From Paraburkholderia adhaesiva (lineage in GTDB: Bacteria; Pseudomonadota; Gammaproteobacteria; Burkholderiales; Burkholderiaceae): a DNA stretch of 64,000 bases. Below, one piece after another: positions 53,722 to 62,824 of the stretch (position 1 is the stretch's first letter; each line of letters starts with the position of its first letter). The translations under genes and the position numbers were made by a program. The stretch covers positions 612,001 to 676,000 of the forward strand of contig NZ_JAJEJQ010000003.1 of the NCBI RefSeq assembly GCF_021390575.1, read 5' to 3'. The notes beneath the pieces were generated by a model. It had not been told where the DNA came from. It made no database searches and saw nothing but the letters and a program-made list of their open reading frames with translations.

Positions 53722-54366
53722 CCCACATCCGTTGTGTTCGTCGTCGACGACGATGAGTCGATACGCAGGGCGTTCGGTCGCCTGCTCGGTTCGGCGGGCT
53801 ATACCGTTCAGACGTTCGGTTGTGCTGGCGAGTTTCTCGACCACGCCGATCTGACCAGTGCGCCTGCCTGTCTCCTGCTCGACCTGAAGCTTCCCGACCT
53901 TAGCGGCATTGCATTGCAGCAGCGGCTGCTCAGCAGCATTCCGATTATCTTCGTGTCGGGTCACGGAGGAATCGGCACCGCCATCGAAGCGATGAAGGCC
54001 GGCGCGACGGATTTTCTGTTGAAGCCAGTGGACGAAAAACTTTTGCTCGAAGCGACGGATCGTGCATTGGCGCTCGCGCAGCAATGGTTCGAGCAGCGCG
54101 CGCAGCAGGCTGAAATCCAGCGTCGCGTCAACCAGTTGACGCCGCGCGAGCGAGAAGTGATGGCGCTGGTTGTTGCCGGCCGGCCGAACAAGCTCGTGGC
54201 GGATGCGCTAGGCGCGGCGGAGAAGACGATCAAGATTCATCGGGCACGCGTGATGGAAAAAATGCGGGCCGAATCGCTCGCGGAACTCGTTCGTCTCGCC
54301 GAACGAGCCGAGCTGGGTAGTTCCCCCGTTACGATGCCGGCGCGCACGCTCGCGCGTCATCCGTGA
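53713..54366 (+). CDS. FixJ/NarL-type response regulator
   Basis: Response regulator of 217 residues. Receiver residues are D12-D14, phosphorylated D57 (LLLDLKLPDLSG), S82 (FVSGHGG) and K104 (FLLKPVDE). The C-terminal LuxR-type HTH spans about 137-200: LTPREREVMALVVAGRPNKLVADALGAAEKTIKIHRARVMEKM. It overlaps the kinase stop (ATGA). Regulators of this class bind palindromes, and the five-copy GAC-N4-GTC motif in this cluster is a natural candidate target. The binding itself is inference. Confidence 0.92.
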   Translation: MNTPTSVVFVVDDDESIRRAFGRLLGSAGYTVQTFGCAGEFLDHADLTSAPACLLLDLKLPDLSGIALQQRLLSSIPIIFVSGHGGIGTAIEAMKAGATDFLLKPVDEKLLLEATDRALALAQQWFEQRAQQAEIQRRVNQLTPREREVMALVVAGRPNKLVADALGAAEKTIKIHRARVMEKMRAESLAELVRLAERAELGSSPVTMPARTLARHP

Positions 54367-54521
54367 GTCGCACGAGCAGACGTTTGTGAACGGGTAAAAC
54401 GTGATCCGGCGGGGCGACGCAGGTGGTCTTCTTTTCCCGCCTGCGCGCCTGCGCGCCTGAACAACTGAACACTGCCTATACGCTCAGGAATACGTGCGTG
54501 CCACTTCCAGACCCGAACCGC

Positions 54522-54779
54522 TCAGTCTTCGCGTCTCGGCGGCACGACCTGGACGACGATCGTGCGGTTTTTCCAGAAAAGATTGTGAATTCGCGGCTGG
54601 AGCATCCGCAGTGCCTCGGCGTCGACCTTCTCGAAGGTCAGCACCACGGCGGGACGCTCGCCGGTCCCGGGTACGTACTGGATTTCGTCGAACGGCGGAA
54701 ATCCGTATCTGCCGAGGAACTCGTTAAGCTCTTCCGACGACACGTCGGCCTCGACATTTCCAATCCACAGATCGGCCAT
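54522..54779 (-). CDS. RRM-type RNA-binding protein
   Basis: Small protein of 85 residues with an RNA-recognition-motif fold. RNP2-like DLWIGNVEADVSSEELNEFLGRYG begins it and RNP1-like PAVVLTFEKVDAEALRML follows. Bacterial single-RRM proteins bind RNA and are often cold- or stress-related. Two adjacent ATG codons exist; the second is better spaced from GGAGGA. It lies downstream of ppk2 on the same strand, 156 bases after its stop. Confidence 0.72.
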   Translation of the reverse strand: MADLWIGNVEADVSSEELNEFLGRYGFPPFDEIQYVPGTGERPAVVLTFEKVDAEALRMLQPRIHNLFWKNRTIVVQVVPPRRED

Positions 54780-54935
54780 CATTGTCCTCCGCGTTGGCTT
54801 CGCCTCGAACACACCCGGAACGCCCGGATTTCGGCATCACCGTCATTTTGCATCGTTCCACGTGTTCTCACCTGCGGCCTGGCACGCCACGTTGCGGTTA
54901 CGAGTCTGCCCTCCCGGTCCTGCGGCGCGGGCCGG

Positions 54936-55781
54936 CTAGAAAGTCTCCGGCACGTATTTATAGGGGTATTCCGGCTCCACGTAGCCCGACGCCTTCTGCC
55001 GCTTCGGCAACACCACCTTGGAGCGGGGCACGCTCTCATAGGGAACCGTGCTGAGCAGGTGCGTGATGATGTTGAGCCGTGCACGCCGCTTGTCATTGGA
55101 ACGCGCGACATGCCATGGCGAATAGTCGAGGTCGGTCTTCGCGAACATCTCGTCGCGAGCTCTCGAATAGTCGTGCCAGCGGCTGTACGAATCGAGATCC
55201 ATCTGCGACAGCTTCCAGGTCTTGCGCTCGTCGTGGATGCGGCCTTCGAGACGGCGGGTCTGCTCGTCGGGGCTCACTTCGAGCCAGTACTTGATCAGGA
55301 TGATGCCCGACGCGATGATTGCTTTCTCCACCAACGGTACAGCCGTCAGGAATTCGTCCGCCTGCTTCTGGGTACAAAACCCCATGACGCGTTCGACACC
55401 CGCGCGGTTGTACCAGCTCCGGTCGAATATCACGACCTCGCCCGCTGCCGGCAAGTGGGGAACATAGCGCTGCAGATACATCTGGCTTTTTTCGCGTTCG
55501 GTGGGCGCCGGCAGTGCAACGATCCGGAAGACGCGCGGACTCACGCGCTCGGTGAGCGCCTTGATCGTTCCGCCCTTGCCCGCGCCGTCGCGCCCCTCGA
55601 ATACGATGCAGATCTTAGCGCCGCTTTTGACGACCCATTGCTGCATCTTGACCAGTTCGACGTGAAGCCGCTCCAACTCCTTCAAATAGTCCTTGTTGCT
55701 CATCTTTGCTTCGGACTTTTCCTCGGACTTCGCTTCGGTCTTCACCTCCCGGCCTTTCGCATGATTTGAAGTTCCAGACAT
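54936..55781 (-). CDS. ppk2: Polyphosphate kinase 2
   Basis: PPK2 family protein of 281 residues. Walker A is GRDGAGKGG (residues 63-71) and the lid/Walker B region is FDRSWYNRAGVERVMGFC. The Lys-rich N-terminus (HAKGREVKTEAKSEEKSEAK) looks disordered. The single-domain form corresponds to class I, which uses polyphosphate to phosphorylate nucleoside diphosphates. It helps set nucleotide and polyphosphate levels under stress. GGGAG lies before the ATG. A motif copy lies 106 bases upstream. Confidence 0.92.
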   Translation of the reverse strand: MSGTSNHAKGREVKTEAKSEEKSEAKMSNKDYLKELERLHVELVKMQQWVVKSGAKICIVFEGRDGAGKGGTIKALTERVSPRVFRIVALPAPTEREKSQMYLQRYVPHLPAAGEVVIFDRSWYNRAGVERVMGFCTQKQADEFLTAVPLVEKAIIASGIILIKYWLEVSPDEQTRRLEGRIHDERKTWKLSQMDLDSYSRWHDYSRARDEMFAKTDLDYSPWHVARSNDKRRARLNIITHLLSTVPYESVPRSKVVLPKRQKASGYVEPEYPYKYVPETF

Positions 55782-55886
55782 GGTTTCACTCCCAGGAAGA
55801 TACCCTTGCGCTGTGGTGAGGCATCGCGATCAAAGTCCGTGCCGATGATTCCTGAAAGCATGAACTGCAGGTCAAGGAGGGCACCA

Positions 55887-55905
55887 TAAGACCTTGGTCC
55901 TATTG
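55887..55905 (+). promoter_or_regulatory. Stress-cluster motif, copy 4
   Basis: TAAGACCTTGGTCCTATTG, 106 bases upstream of the ppk2 start (minus strand). Confidence 0.6.
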
Positions 55906-55970
55906 AGCCGCGCAGCCAGTTTCTTACACAGTGCTCGTGCGTGAGGCGAGGGATCCGCTCGACCGCCAGC

Positions 55971-55989
55971 TAGGACCAAAGTCCGATTG
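55971..55989 (+). promoter_or_regulatory. Stress-cluster motif, copy 5
   Basis: TAGGACCAAAGTCCGATTG, the copy closest to the consensus, 217 bases upstream of the RND adaptor gene. Confidence 0.65.
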
Positions 55990-56205
55990 TTGCCGGCATG
56001 GGGCGTCGCCATACTGATCTTTACCGAATCAGCGACAGGTCTGCTGCGCGCTGCCATTTCGCCGCGAGCAGGCGTAACCCGGTGGGTACGTTCAAACAGT
56101 CGGAGCCCCGTCCTTTCAAGCAGCGCGCGTTGGACCGGAAGCTGTCGCGTTCGCCGGTCCATGCCGGGTCGAAGGCGGGCCTTACGAGATCACCCTGAGG
56201 CAATG

Positions 56206-57510
56206 ATGGCGCGCGCGTGCATGCATGAGAAGCAGCCGCTGCAATGGCGAACGGCACAGGCATCCGTATGCGGGTCCGTCCTGAAAGGCGTGCTCTCAAT
56301 TGCCTTTGCCATTGCGCTTCCTGGCCTGCTCGACGGTTGCAGCAAGAAGGCGCCGGTCGCGGCTACCCCCCCGATAGAGGTCACCATAACGACGGTGGCG
56401 CCGCACGATACCCCCGTGGATTTCGAGTTCACCGCGCAGACCGAGAGCTCGCGCGAGGTTGAAATACGCGCTCGGGTCGATGGCTTTCTCGATCGGCGCA
56501 TGTATGTGGAAGGGCAGTTGGTCAAGACAGGCCAGGTCATGTTCCTGATGGACCCCAAGCCTTTCGAAGCGGCGTTGAGAACCGCTCAGGGACAATTGGC
56601 CCAGCAGCAGGCGCGCCTCGAAGTGGCAAAGGCGAACCTGGCGCGCGTGCAACCCTTGGCGGCAGAAAACGCGTTGAGCAAGAAGGACCTCGACGATGCG
56701 GTCGGCAACGAAAAGCAGGCGCGGGCCGCCGTGATCGCCGCGCAGGGCGAGGTCGACACGGCGCAACTCAATCTCAGCTATACGACGATCAAGTCGCCTT
56801 TGAACGGACTGTCCAGCTTCGCGCGACAACAGGACGGCAGCTACGTCACGTCGACGCAGAATGGGTTGCTGACCTATGTCTATCAACTGGACCCGATGTG
56901 GGCCAACTTCAGCATTTCCGAAAACCAGCAACTGCGATATCGCGATCAGATTTCAGCGGGGCAGTTGCGGTTTCCGGCTAACAATGCGTTTTCGGTATCG
57001 CTCCAGCTTGCCGATGGCTCGATCTACAAAGGACGCGGCTCGATAGACTTCGCCAATCCCGCGTTCAACACCGAAACGGGCACGTTTCTCGTGCGGGCGG
57101 TCTTCAAGAATCCGGATGGCTCGCTGCGTCCCGGCCAGTTCGTGCGTGCCCGCGTCTCGGGTGCCATCCGCCCCAACGCCATACTCGTGCCGCAGCGCGC
57201 CGTTCTTCAGGGTGCGAAAAGTCACTTTGTCTGGGTCGTGGACAAGGATGGCAAGGCGCGTCAGCGAGTGGTCGAGGTGGGCGAATGGCACGGTGACGAC
57301 TGGTTCATTCTCGATGGCCTGAAAAACGGCGAACGGGTTGTCGTCGATGGCGCGATACGCGTCGTGGCCGATACGCCCCTCAAGATCGTAGCGAGTCCGG
57401 CGACGCCTCAGGCTCAGGCCAATGAGGAGTCTGGTGCGTCCGGGCCGGCCGCGGCGCCGCCGTTGAATCGCCCTGCGGGCGGAGAGGCGGCATCGGCCGC
57501 GTCCAACTGA
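56206..57510 (+). CDS. RND efflux periplasmic adaptor (membrane fusion protein)
   Basis: Adaptor lipoprotein of 434 residues. A signal peptide ends in the lipobox LLDGC. The lipoyl and hairpin parts follow (EIRARVDGFLDRRMYVEGQLVKTGQVMFLMDPKPFEAAL; long coiled coil AALRTAQGQLAQQQARLEVAKANLARV), then beta-barrel and MPD domains. It links the pump to the outer-membrane channel. The second of two adjacent ATG codons was taken because GAGG is 5 bases before it; another ATG lies 5 codons on. Confidence 0.92.
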   Translation: MARACMHEKQPLQWRTAQASVCGSVLKGVLSIAFAIALPGLLDGCSKKAPVAATPPIEVTITTVAPHDTPVDFEFTAQTESSREVEIRARVDGFLDRRMYVEGQLVKTGQVMFLMDPKPFEAALRTAQGQLAQQQARLEVAKANLARVQPLAAENALSKKDLDDAVGNEKQARAAVIAAQGEVDTAQLNLSYTTIKSPLNGLSSFARQQDGSYVTSTQNGLLTYVYQLDPMWANFSISENQQLRYRDQISAGQLRFPANNAFSVSLQLADGSIYKGRGSIDFANPAFNTETGTFLVRAVFKNPDGSLRPGQFVRARVSGAIRPNAILVPQRAVLQGAKSHFVWVVDKDGKARQRVVEVGEWHGDDWFILDGLKNGERVVVDGAIRVVADTPLKIVASPATPQAQANEESGASGPAAAPPLNRPAGGEAASAASN

Positions 57511-57522
57511 AGGGCGCTGGCG

Positions 57523-60500
57523 ATGAGCATCTCCCACTACTGCATCGACCGGCCGATTTTCGCTTCGGTCATCTCCATCGTCATCACCCTGGGCGGCGCG
57601 CTGACCATGCTGGCGTTGCCGGTCGCGCAATATCCGGACATCACGCCGCCGCAGATCACGATCAGCACAACGTATCCGGGGGCGAGCGCAGAAGTGGTCG
57701 CCAACAACGTAGCCGCGCCGATCGAGCAGCAGGTGAACGGCGCGGACAACATGATTTACATGAATTCATCGAGTTCATCGACCGGAAACCTGACGATCAA
57801 CGCCTTCTTCGAGATTGGCACCAACCCGCAGCTTGCGCAGGTCGACGTGCAGAACCGTGTCAATCTCGCGTTGCCCCAGTTGCCGCAATCGGTTCAGGCG
57901 CAAGGCGTCCAGGTGCAGAAGAAGTCGTCGGCGTTCATGATGGTGATCGCGATCTATTCGCCCGACGAGCGCTATGACGCCACGTATATCGCGAACTACG
58001 CGAACATCTATGTGCTCGATGCGCTCAAGCGGATACCGGGCGCGAACCAGTCGAGCATCTTCGGCACGCCGGACTACGCGATGCGCATCTGGCTCAAGCC
58101 TGACCGGATGGCGCAGTTGGGGATCACGGTGGCGGATGTGCAAAACGCCGTGCAGAACCAGAATCAACAGTTCGCGGTGGGGCGCATCGGGCAGTCGCCG
58201 ACGGGCTCGCCAGTCGAGCAGTCGTTCGCCGTGACGACCACCGGACGGCTTGCCCAGCCTTCCGAGTTCGACGACATCATCCTGCGCGCGGCCAGCCAGG
58301 GCGCGGCGATCGTGCGGCTGCGGGACGTGGGTAGGGCAGAGCTCGGGCAGAAGGACTACTCGATCCGCAGCCGGTTCCAGGGCAAGCCTGCCACCATCAT
58401 CGCGGTCTACCAGCAGCCGGGCGCGAATGCGCTCGACGTGTCGAAACAGGTACTCGCCACGCTGGCCGAACTCAAAAAATCCTTCCCTGAAGGCCTCGAG
58501 TACCGGATCGCGATGGATACGACCGAGTTCACACGAGCCTCGATCTCCGACGTCGTTCACACATTCTTCGAAGCGCTGGTGCTGGTCGTCATTGTCGTGT
58601 TCGTGTTTCTGCAGAGCCTGCGCGCGACGCTGATTCCGATTCTGGCCGTGCCGGTTTCGATCGTCGGCGCCGCCATGGGCATGGCGGTGCTCGGGTTTTC
58701 GATCAACATGCTGACGCTATTCGGCATGGTGCTGGCGATCGGCATCGTGGTCGACGACGCGATTGTCGTGATCGAAAATGTCGAGCGCAACATGACGGTC
58801 CACAAGCTAAGCTCGAAAGACGCGGCCAAACGTGCAATGGACGAGGTGGCGGGGCCAGTCGTCGCTATCGTGCTCGTGCTGTGCGCGGTGTTCGTTCCGG
58901 TCGCTTTCGTGAGCGGGATCACCGGGCAACTGTACAAGCAGTTCGCGATCACCATCGCCATTTCGGTCGTGATTTCTGGCGTCGTTGCGCTCACTTTGTC
59001 GCCCGCTCTTGCGGCGATATTGCTCAAGAGCACCCATCACGAGAAGAAAGGTTTCTTCCGCTGGTTCGAGAATGCGTTTACACGCATGACCAAGGGCTAT
59101 ATCGGCGTGGTCAACCTCGTCATCCGGCGCTGGGTGATCTCGCTTTTACTGTTCGCGGGCATGATCGCGCTCGCGGTCATGATGATGAAGTCCATTCCGT
59201 CTGCCTTCCTTCCTCCGGAGGATCAGGGGTACCTGCTCGGCGCAGTCGTGATGCCTGACGCCGCAAGCCTCGACCGCACGGCGGCGGTGTCCGATCAGGT
59301 AGCCGAGTACTTCATGAAGCAGGATGCTGTGGCCGGTATCGCAACCGTCGACGGTTACAGCCTGCTCGATGTGCAGAACAAGAACAACGCCAGCACGTTC
59401 TTCGTCGGGCTCAAGAGTTTCGATGAACGCTATGCACGGGGCAATGCCCGCACGCAAAATGCTCACGCTGTGCTGGTCGACGCCTACAAGGCGCTGTCGA
59501 CCATCAAGGAGGGGATCGTCATTCCGGTCAACCCGCCTTCCATCCCCGGTCTCGGCACCACGGGCGGCACTGAGGTATGGATTCAGAGCAAAGGCGACGC
59601 GACCATCGCGCAACTTGGTGAGGTGGTCCGCCAGTTCATCGCGCGGGCGCGGCAACGGCCCGAACTCGCCCGTATCACGACCACGTTCAATCCGAACTCC
59701 CAGCAACTGCTAGTCGATGTCGACCGCGAACGCTCGGAAACGCTCAGCGTGCCGGTGGAAGATGTGTACAGCGCGATGCAGACCATGTTCGGTTCGCTTT
59801 ATGTATCGCAGTTCAATCGTTCGAGCCGGCTATGGCAGGTGATCCTGCAGGCCGATCCGTCCACCCGGCTAAGACCGGACGATCTCGACCGCATCTACGT
59901 GCGCAGCAGGACCAATACGATGGTGCCGTTGCGTGCCGTGGCGACTTACCGGTTCGTGACGGGACCGGACCTTCTCACGCGCTTCAACAACTTCCCGGCG
60001 GTCCTTGTCACGGCCAACGCAGCGCCTGGATTCAGCTCCGGGCAGGCCATCGCCGCGCTCGAGGACGTCGCGGCCCAGATGCCGAACGGATTCGGCGTGG
60101 CGTGGAGCGGTGAGGCTTATGAAGCGCGCAAATCGGGTGGGACGTCAGGCTCTGTGTTCATCTTCGGCCTCGTGATGGTCTTTCTGATTCTCGCGGCGCA
60201 GTACGAAAAATGGTCTCTGCCGGTCGGCGTGCTGATGGCGGTGCCGTTCGCGATTTTCGGAGCGTTGCTCGCCATCCTGATGCGCGGACTTCAAAACGAC
60301 ATTTACTTCCAGATCGGGCTCACGATGCTGGTCGCGCTGGCGGCGAAGAACGCGATTCTTATCTTCGAGTTTGCAGTGATGAACCGCGAGGGGGGCGCCT
60401 CGGTGCACGACGCGACGATCGTGGCGTCAGAAGAGCGGCTGAGGCCGATCGTCATGACCTCGCTCGCGTTCATTCTCGGCTGCGTGCCGCTGGCCATCGC

Positions 60501-60747
60501 CGTGGGTGCATCGGCCAACAGCCGCCACTCGATCGGCACGGGTGTGATCGGCGGCATGCTCGGCGCAACCGCGATCGCCGTGTTCTTCATCCCGATGTTC
60601 TACTACCTGCTCGAAACGATGTCGTCTCGTTCGAGCAAGAGTTCGGCGACGCCGGACAAGGGCGGCGATGCCACGGGCACCGGAGGTCACTCCGGAGCGG
60701 CAGGGGCGCCGAATGAAACGCCTTCCGCGCCGCGCGAGGATGACTGA
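57523..60747 (+). CDS. RND efflux pump, HAE1 (AcrB-like) family
   Basis: Inner-membrane pump of 1,074 residues, normal for HAE1. The N-terminus FIDRP-like segment reads CIDRPIFASVISIVITLGGA. Proton-relay Asp pair is present in TM4 (GIVVDDAIVVIENVE), and the C-terminal half has the Lys of TM10 in LVALAAKNAILIFEFA. Two large periplasmic domains lie between. It forms a trimer that expels drugs or other amphiphiles. The start lies 12 bases after the adaptor stop. The substrate is unknown. Confidence 0.95.
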   Translation: MSISHYCIDRPIFASVISIVITLGGALTMLALPVAQYPDITPPQITISTTYPGASAEVVANNVAAPIEQQVNGADNMIYMNSSSSSTGNLTINAFFEIGTNPQLAQVDVQNRVNLALPQLPQSVQAQGVQVQKKSSAFMMVIAIYSPDERYDATYIANYANIYVLDALKRIPGANQSSIFGTPDYAMRIWLKPDRMAQLGITVADVQNAVQNQNQQFAVGRIGQSPTGSPVEQSFAVTTTGRLAQPSEFDDIILRAASQGAAIVRLRDVGRAELGQKDYSIRSRFQGKPATIIAVYQQPGANALDVSKQVLATLAELKKSFPEGLEYRIAMDTTEFTRASISDVVHTFFEALVLVVIVVFVFLQSLRATLIPILAVPVSIVGAAMGMAVLGFSINMLTLFGMVLAIGIVVDDAIVVIENVERNMTVHKLSSKDAAKRAMDEVAGPVVAIVLVLCAVFVPVAFVSGITGQLYKQFAITIAISVVISGVVALTLSPALAAILLKSTHHEKKGFFRWFENAFTRMTKGYIGVVNLVIRRWVISLLLFAGMIALAVMMMKSIPSAFLPPEDQGYLLGAVVMPDAASLDRTAAVSDQVAEYFMKQDAVAGIATVDGYSLLDVQNKNNASTFFVGLKSFDERYARGNARTQNAHAVLVDAYKALSTIKEGIVIPVNPPSIPGLGTTGGTEVWIQSKGDATIAQLGEVVRQFIARARQRPELARITTTFNPNSQQLLVDVDRERSETLSVPVEDVYSAMQTMFGSLYVSQFNRSSRLWQVILQADPSTRLRPDDLDRIYVRSRTNTMVPLRAVATYRFVTGPDLLTRFNNFPAVLVTANAAPGFSSGQAIAALEDVAAQMPNGFGVAWSGEAYEARKSGGTSGSVFIFGLVMVFLILAAQYEKWSLPVGVLMAVPFAIFGALLAILMRGLQNDIYFQIGLTMLVALAAKNAILIFEFAVMNREGGASVHDATIVASEERLRPIVMTSLAFILGCVPLAIAVGASANSRHSIGTGVIGGMLGATAIAVFFIPMFYYLLETMSSRSSKSSATPDKGGDATGTGGHSGAAGAPNETPSAPREDD

Positions 60748-60748
60748 G

Positions 60749-62290
60749 ATGCATGCGTCCACCCGTGCGTGCTTCCATGCCGGCGCCCGTTTGTCGGCCA
60801 TAACGCGGCGGCTCGCGCCGTTGCTGGCATTCACGCTGAGCGCTTGCCTGCTCGGTCCGGATTACGTGCGGCCTAACGTCGAGGTGCCCGCGAACTACCG
60901 GTTCGCAAGCGCTGAAGTGGCCGATGTGGCCAATACGCTGTGGTGGGAGCAATTCCAGGACCCGGTGCTGGATCAACTGATCGGCACGGCGCTTGAACGC
61001 AATCGCGACGTGAAGATCGCCGCAGCCCGCATCGACGAATTTGCCGCGCAGTTGCAGATTACGCGTTCCGCGTTCTTCCCGCAGGTGAGTGCCGGGTTCG
61101 ACGCGTCGCGCCAGCGCGTGTCCCGCTCGAGCGGCATACCGCTGCCCGCGAATGTCGATCCCGTCTACAACCTGTTTTCCCCGACGGTTGCCGCGTCGAT
61201 GAACATCGACATATTCGGGCACACCCGCCGCCTGACCGAGGCCGCGCGCGCACAACTCGCTGCGACCGAGGAGGGGCGGCGCGATACCATCCTCACCCTC
61301 GTCGCTTCGGTGGCGGTTTCGTACATCAATCTGCGAAGCCTCGACCGGCAGCTCGATATCGCGCAGGCAACGGCCACGAGTCGTGCCGAGGCGGTGCGGG
61401 TGTTCACGCTGCGTTTCCAGCACGGGGAAGTGTCGGAGATGGAGCTTGCGCAAAGCCAGTCCGAGTACGAGTCCACGCTCGCCACCATCCCGCTGATCGA
61501 GATGCAGATTGCGCAGCAGGAGGACGCGCTGTCCGTGCTGCTCGCCCAGAATCCTGGGCCGATCCCGCGTGGCCGCGAACTGCCGGCGATCGCGTTGCCG
61601 GCAGTTCCCGCAGGTGTGCCATCGGACTTGCTGGTACGGCGGCCCGATTTGCTGGAGGCGGAACAGAACCTGATCGCGGAAAATGCGCTGATCGGGGCGG
61701 CGCGTGCGCTGTACTTTCCTTCGCTGTCGGTGTCGGGGCTGATCGGTGCGGCGAGTACCGTGTTTTCCAGCCTGCTCACCGGACCCGCGTATATCTGGTC
61801 GGTCAGCGGATCGATCGTGCAACCGATTTTCACTGGCGGCAACATCACCGGGCAGGTCCATCTCGCCGAAGCGCGGGAGCAGGAAGCGCTCTATACGTAT
61901 CTCGAGACCGTCCAGACAGCATTCCAGCAAGTCGAGGATTCGCTCATCGCACTGCAGAAGAGTCAGGGACAACTCGCCGCTCAGGGCAGACAGGTCGATG
62001 CCCTGACGACCTATGCGCGGCTCGCGCGCAAGCGCTATGAGGGCGGCTATACGAGCTATATCGAGGTACTCGATGCAGAGCGGAGTCTTTTCAACGCGCA
62101 GCTTACCTATACGCAAACCCAAGCGGCGGAGTTGACTTATTACGTCAGCCTCTACAAGTCGATGGGCGGAGGATGGGTGACGCAGGCCGAGCACATGACG
62201 ATGCCAGCGCCGCCGACTCCCGCATCGGAACCACAGGTGCCGCAGGCGCAGGTTCATTCGGCGGATATCGCGAGCGCGGCGGGTCGATAG
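60749..62290 (+). CDS. RND outer-membrane factor, NodT family
   Basis: TolC-like lipoprotein of 513 residues. The lipobox LSAC follows a hydrophobic segment. The mature part opens LLGPDYVRPNVEVPANY and has NTLWWEQFQDPVLDQLIGTALERNRDVKIAAARI, the NodT signature region. A second repeat is seen in DLLVRRPDLLEAEQNLIAENALIGAAR. The ATG nearest the pump stop was chosen (GAG just before it); ATG codons 9 and 36 bases earlier are in frame and overlap the pump gene. It completes the tripartite system. Confidence 0.92.
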   Translation: MHASTRACFHAGARLSAITRRLAPLLAFTLSACLLGPDYVRPNVEVPANYRFASAEVADVANTLWWEQFQDPVLDQLIGTALERNRDVKIAAARIDEFAAQLQITRSAFFPQVSAGFDASRQRVSRSSGIPLPANVDPVYNLFSPTVAASMNIDIFGHTRRLTEAARAQLAATEEGRRDTILTLVASVAVSYINLRSLDRQLDIAQATATSRAEAVRVFTLRFQHGEVSEMELAQSQSEYESTLATIPLIEMQIAQQEDALSVLLAQNPGPIPRGRELPAIALPAVPAGVPSDLLVRRPDLLEAEQNLIAENALIGAARALYFPSLSVSGLIGAASTVFSSLLTGPAYIWSVSGSIVQPIFTGGNITGQVHLAEAREQEALYTYLETVQTAFQQVEDSLIALQKSQGQLAAQGRQVDALTTYARLARKRYEGGYTSYIEVLDAERSLFNAQLTYTQTQAAELTYYVSLYKSMGGGWVTQAEHMTMPAPPTPASEPQVPQAQVHSADIASAAGR

Positions 62291-62392
62291 CGTTGCCCGG
62301 ATTCGAAGTCATCGTTTCGCTCGATGGCTGACCGGATCATTGCGCAGTGGGCCGTGCGCGCATGGCGAACTCTCATTCAGCCTGTCTCTCAG

Positions 62393-62782
62393 TCACTCCT
62401 GCAATTTCTGTTCGCTTGCCCGCTGCGACGCCTCCTGAATACCCCGAACGGCAGCGGCAACCATCAATCCCGTGATCACGAGTCCGACCAGACCCAGCAG
62501 AATGGCATCGATCCGGCCAAACGTCGAAGTCGGCACGACATCGCCGTACCCGATGGTGAGGGCGGTGATCGCGCAAAAGTACACGGTTTCCCCCCACGGC
62601 GAAGGTGTCCGGTTCGCCGTTTCGACGGGGGCGCCGAAGTACCACATTCCGATCGTCAGCAAGACGAATAGCGCGAGAAGTCCGATCAGGATCGCACGCA
62701 AATACCAGAGGGTCCTGCCCATTTCCTGCAGGATGTCGCGTGCATGCAGGCGGACGACGGTGTCGTTTTTCGCAGCATTCAT
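62393..62782 (-). CDS. Two-TM potassium channel-like protein
   Basis: Ion-channel protein of 129 residues. Two membrane helices (ILIGLLALFVLLTIGMWYF and AILLGLVGLVITGLMVAAAV) flank a pore loop with the K+ selectivity filter TIGYGD at 76-81. The short C-terminus has no RCK domain, so gating would need another partner or be constitutive. It is convergent with the RND operon and separated by 42 bases from the DUF2955 gene upstream of it. Confidence 0.88.
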   Translation of the reverse strand: MNAAKNDTVVRLHARDILQEMGRTLWYLRAILIGLLALFVLLTIGMWYFGAPVETANRTPSPWGETVYFCAITALTIGYGDVVPTSTFGRIDAILLGLVGLVITGLMVAAAVRGIQEASQRASEQKLQE

Positions 62783-62824
62783 TGCACATACCTCGTTGAT
62801 GGCGCATTAGTGCCAGGCGAAACC

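Larger units (their letters stand above)
55782..56205. other. Divergent intergenic region with two motif copies
   Basis: 424 bases between ppk2 and the RND operon, without a gene. Motif copies 4 and 5 lie at 55887-55905 and 55971-55989, one nearer each gene. Confidence 0.6.
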
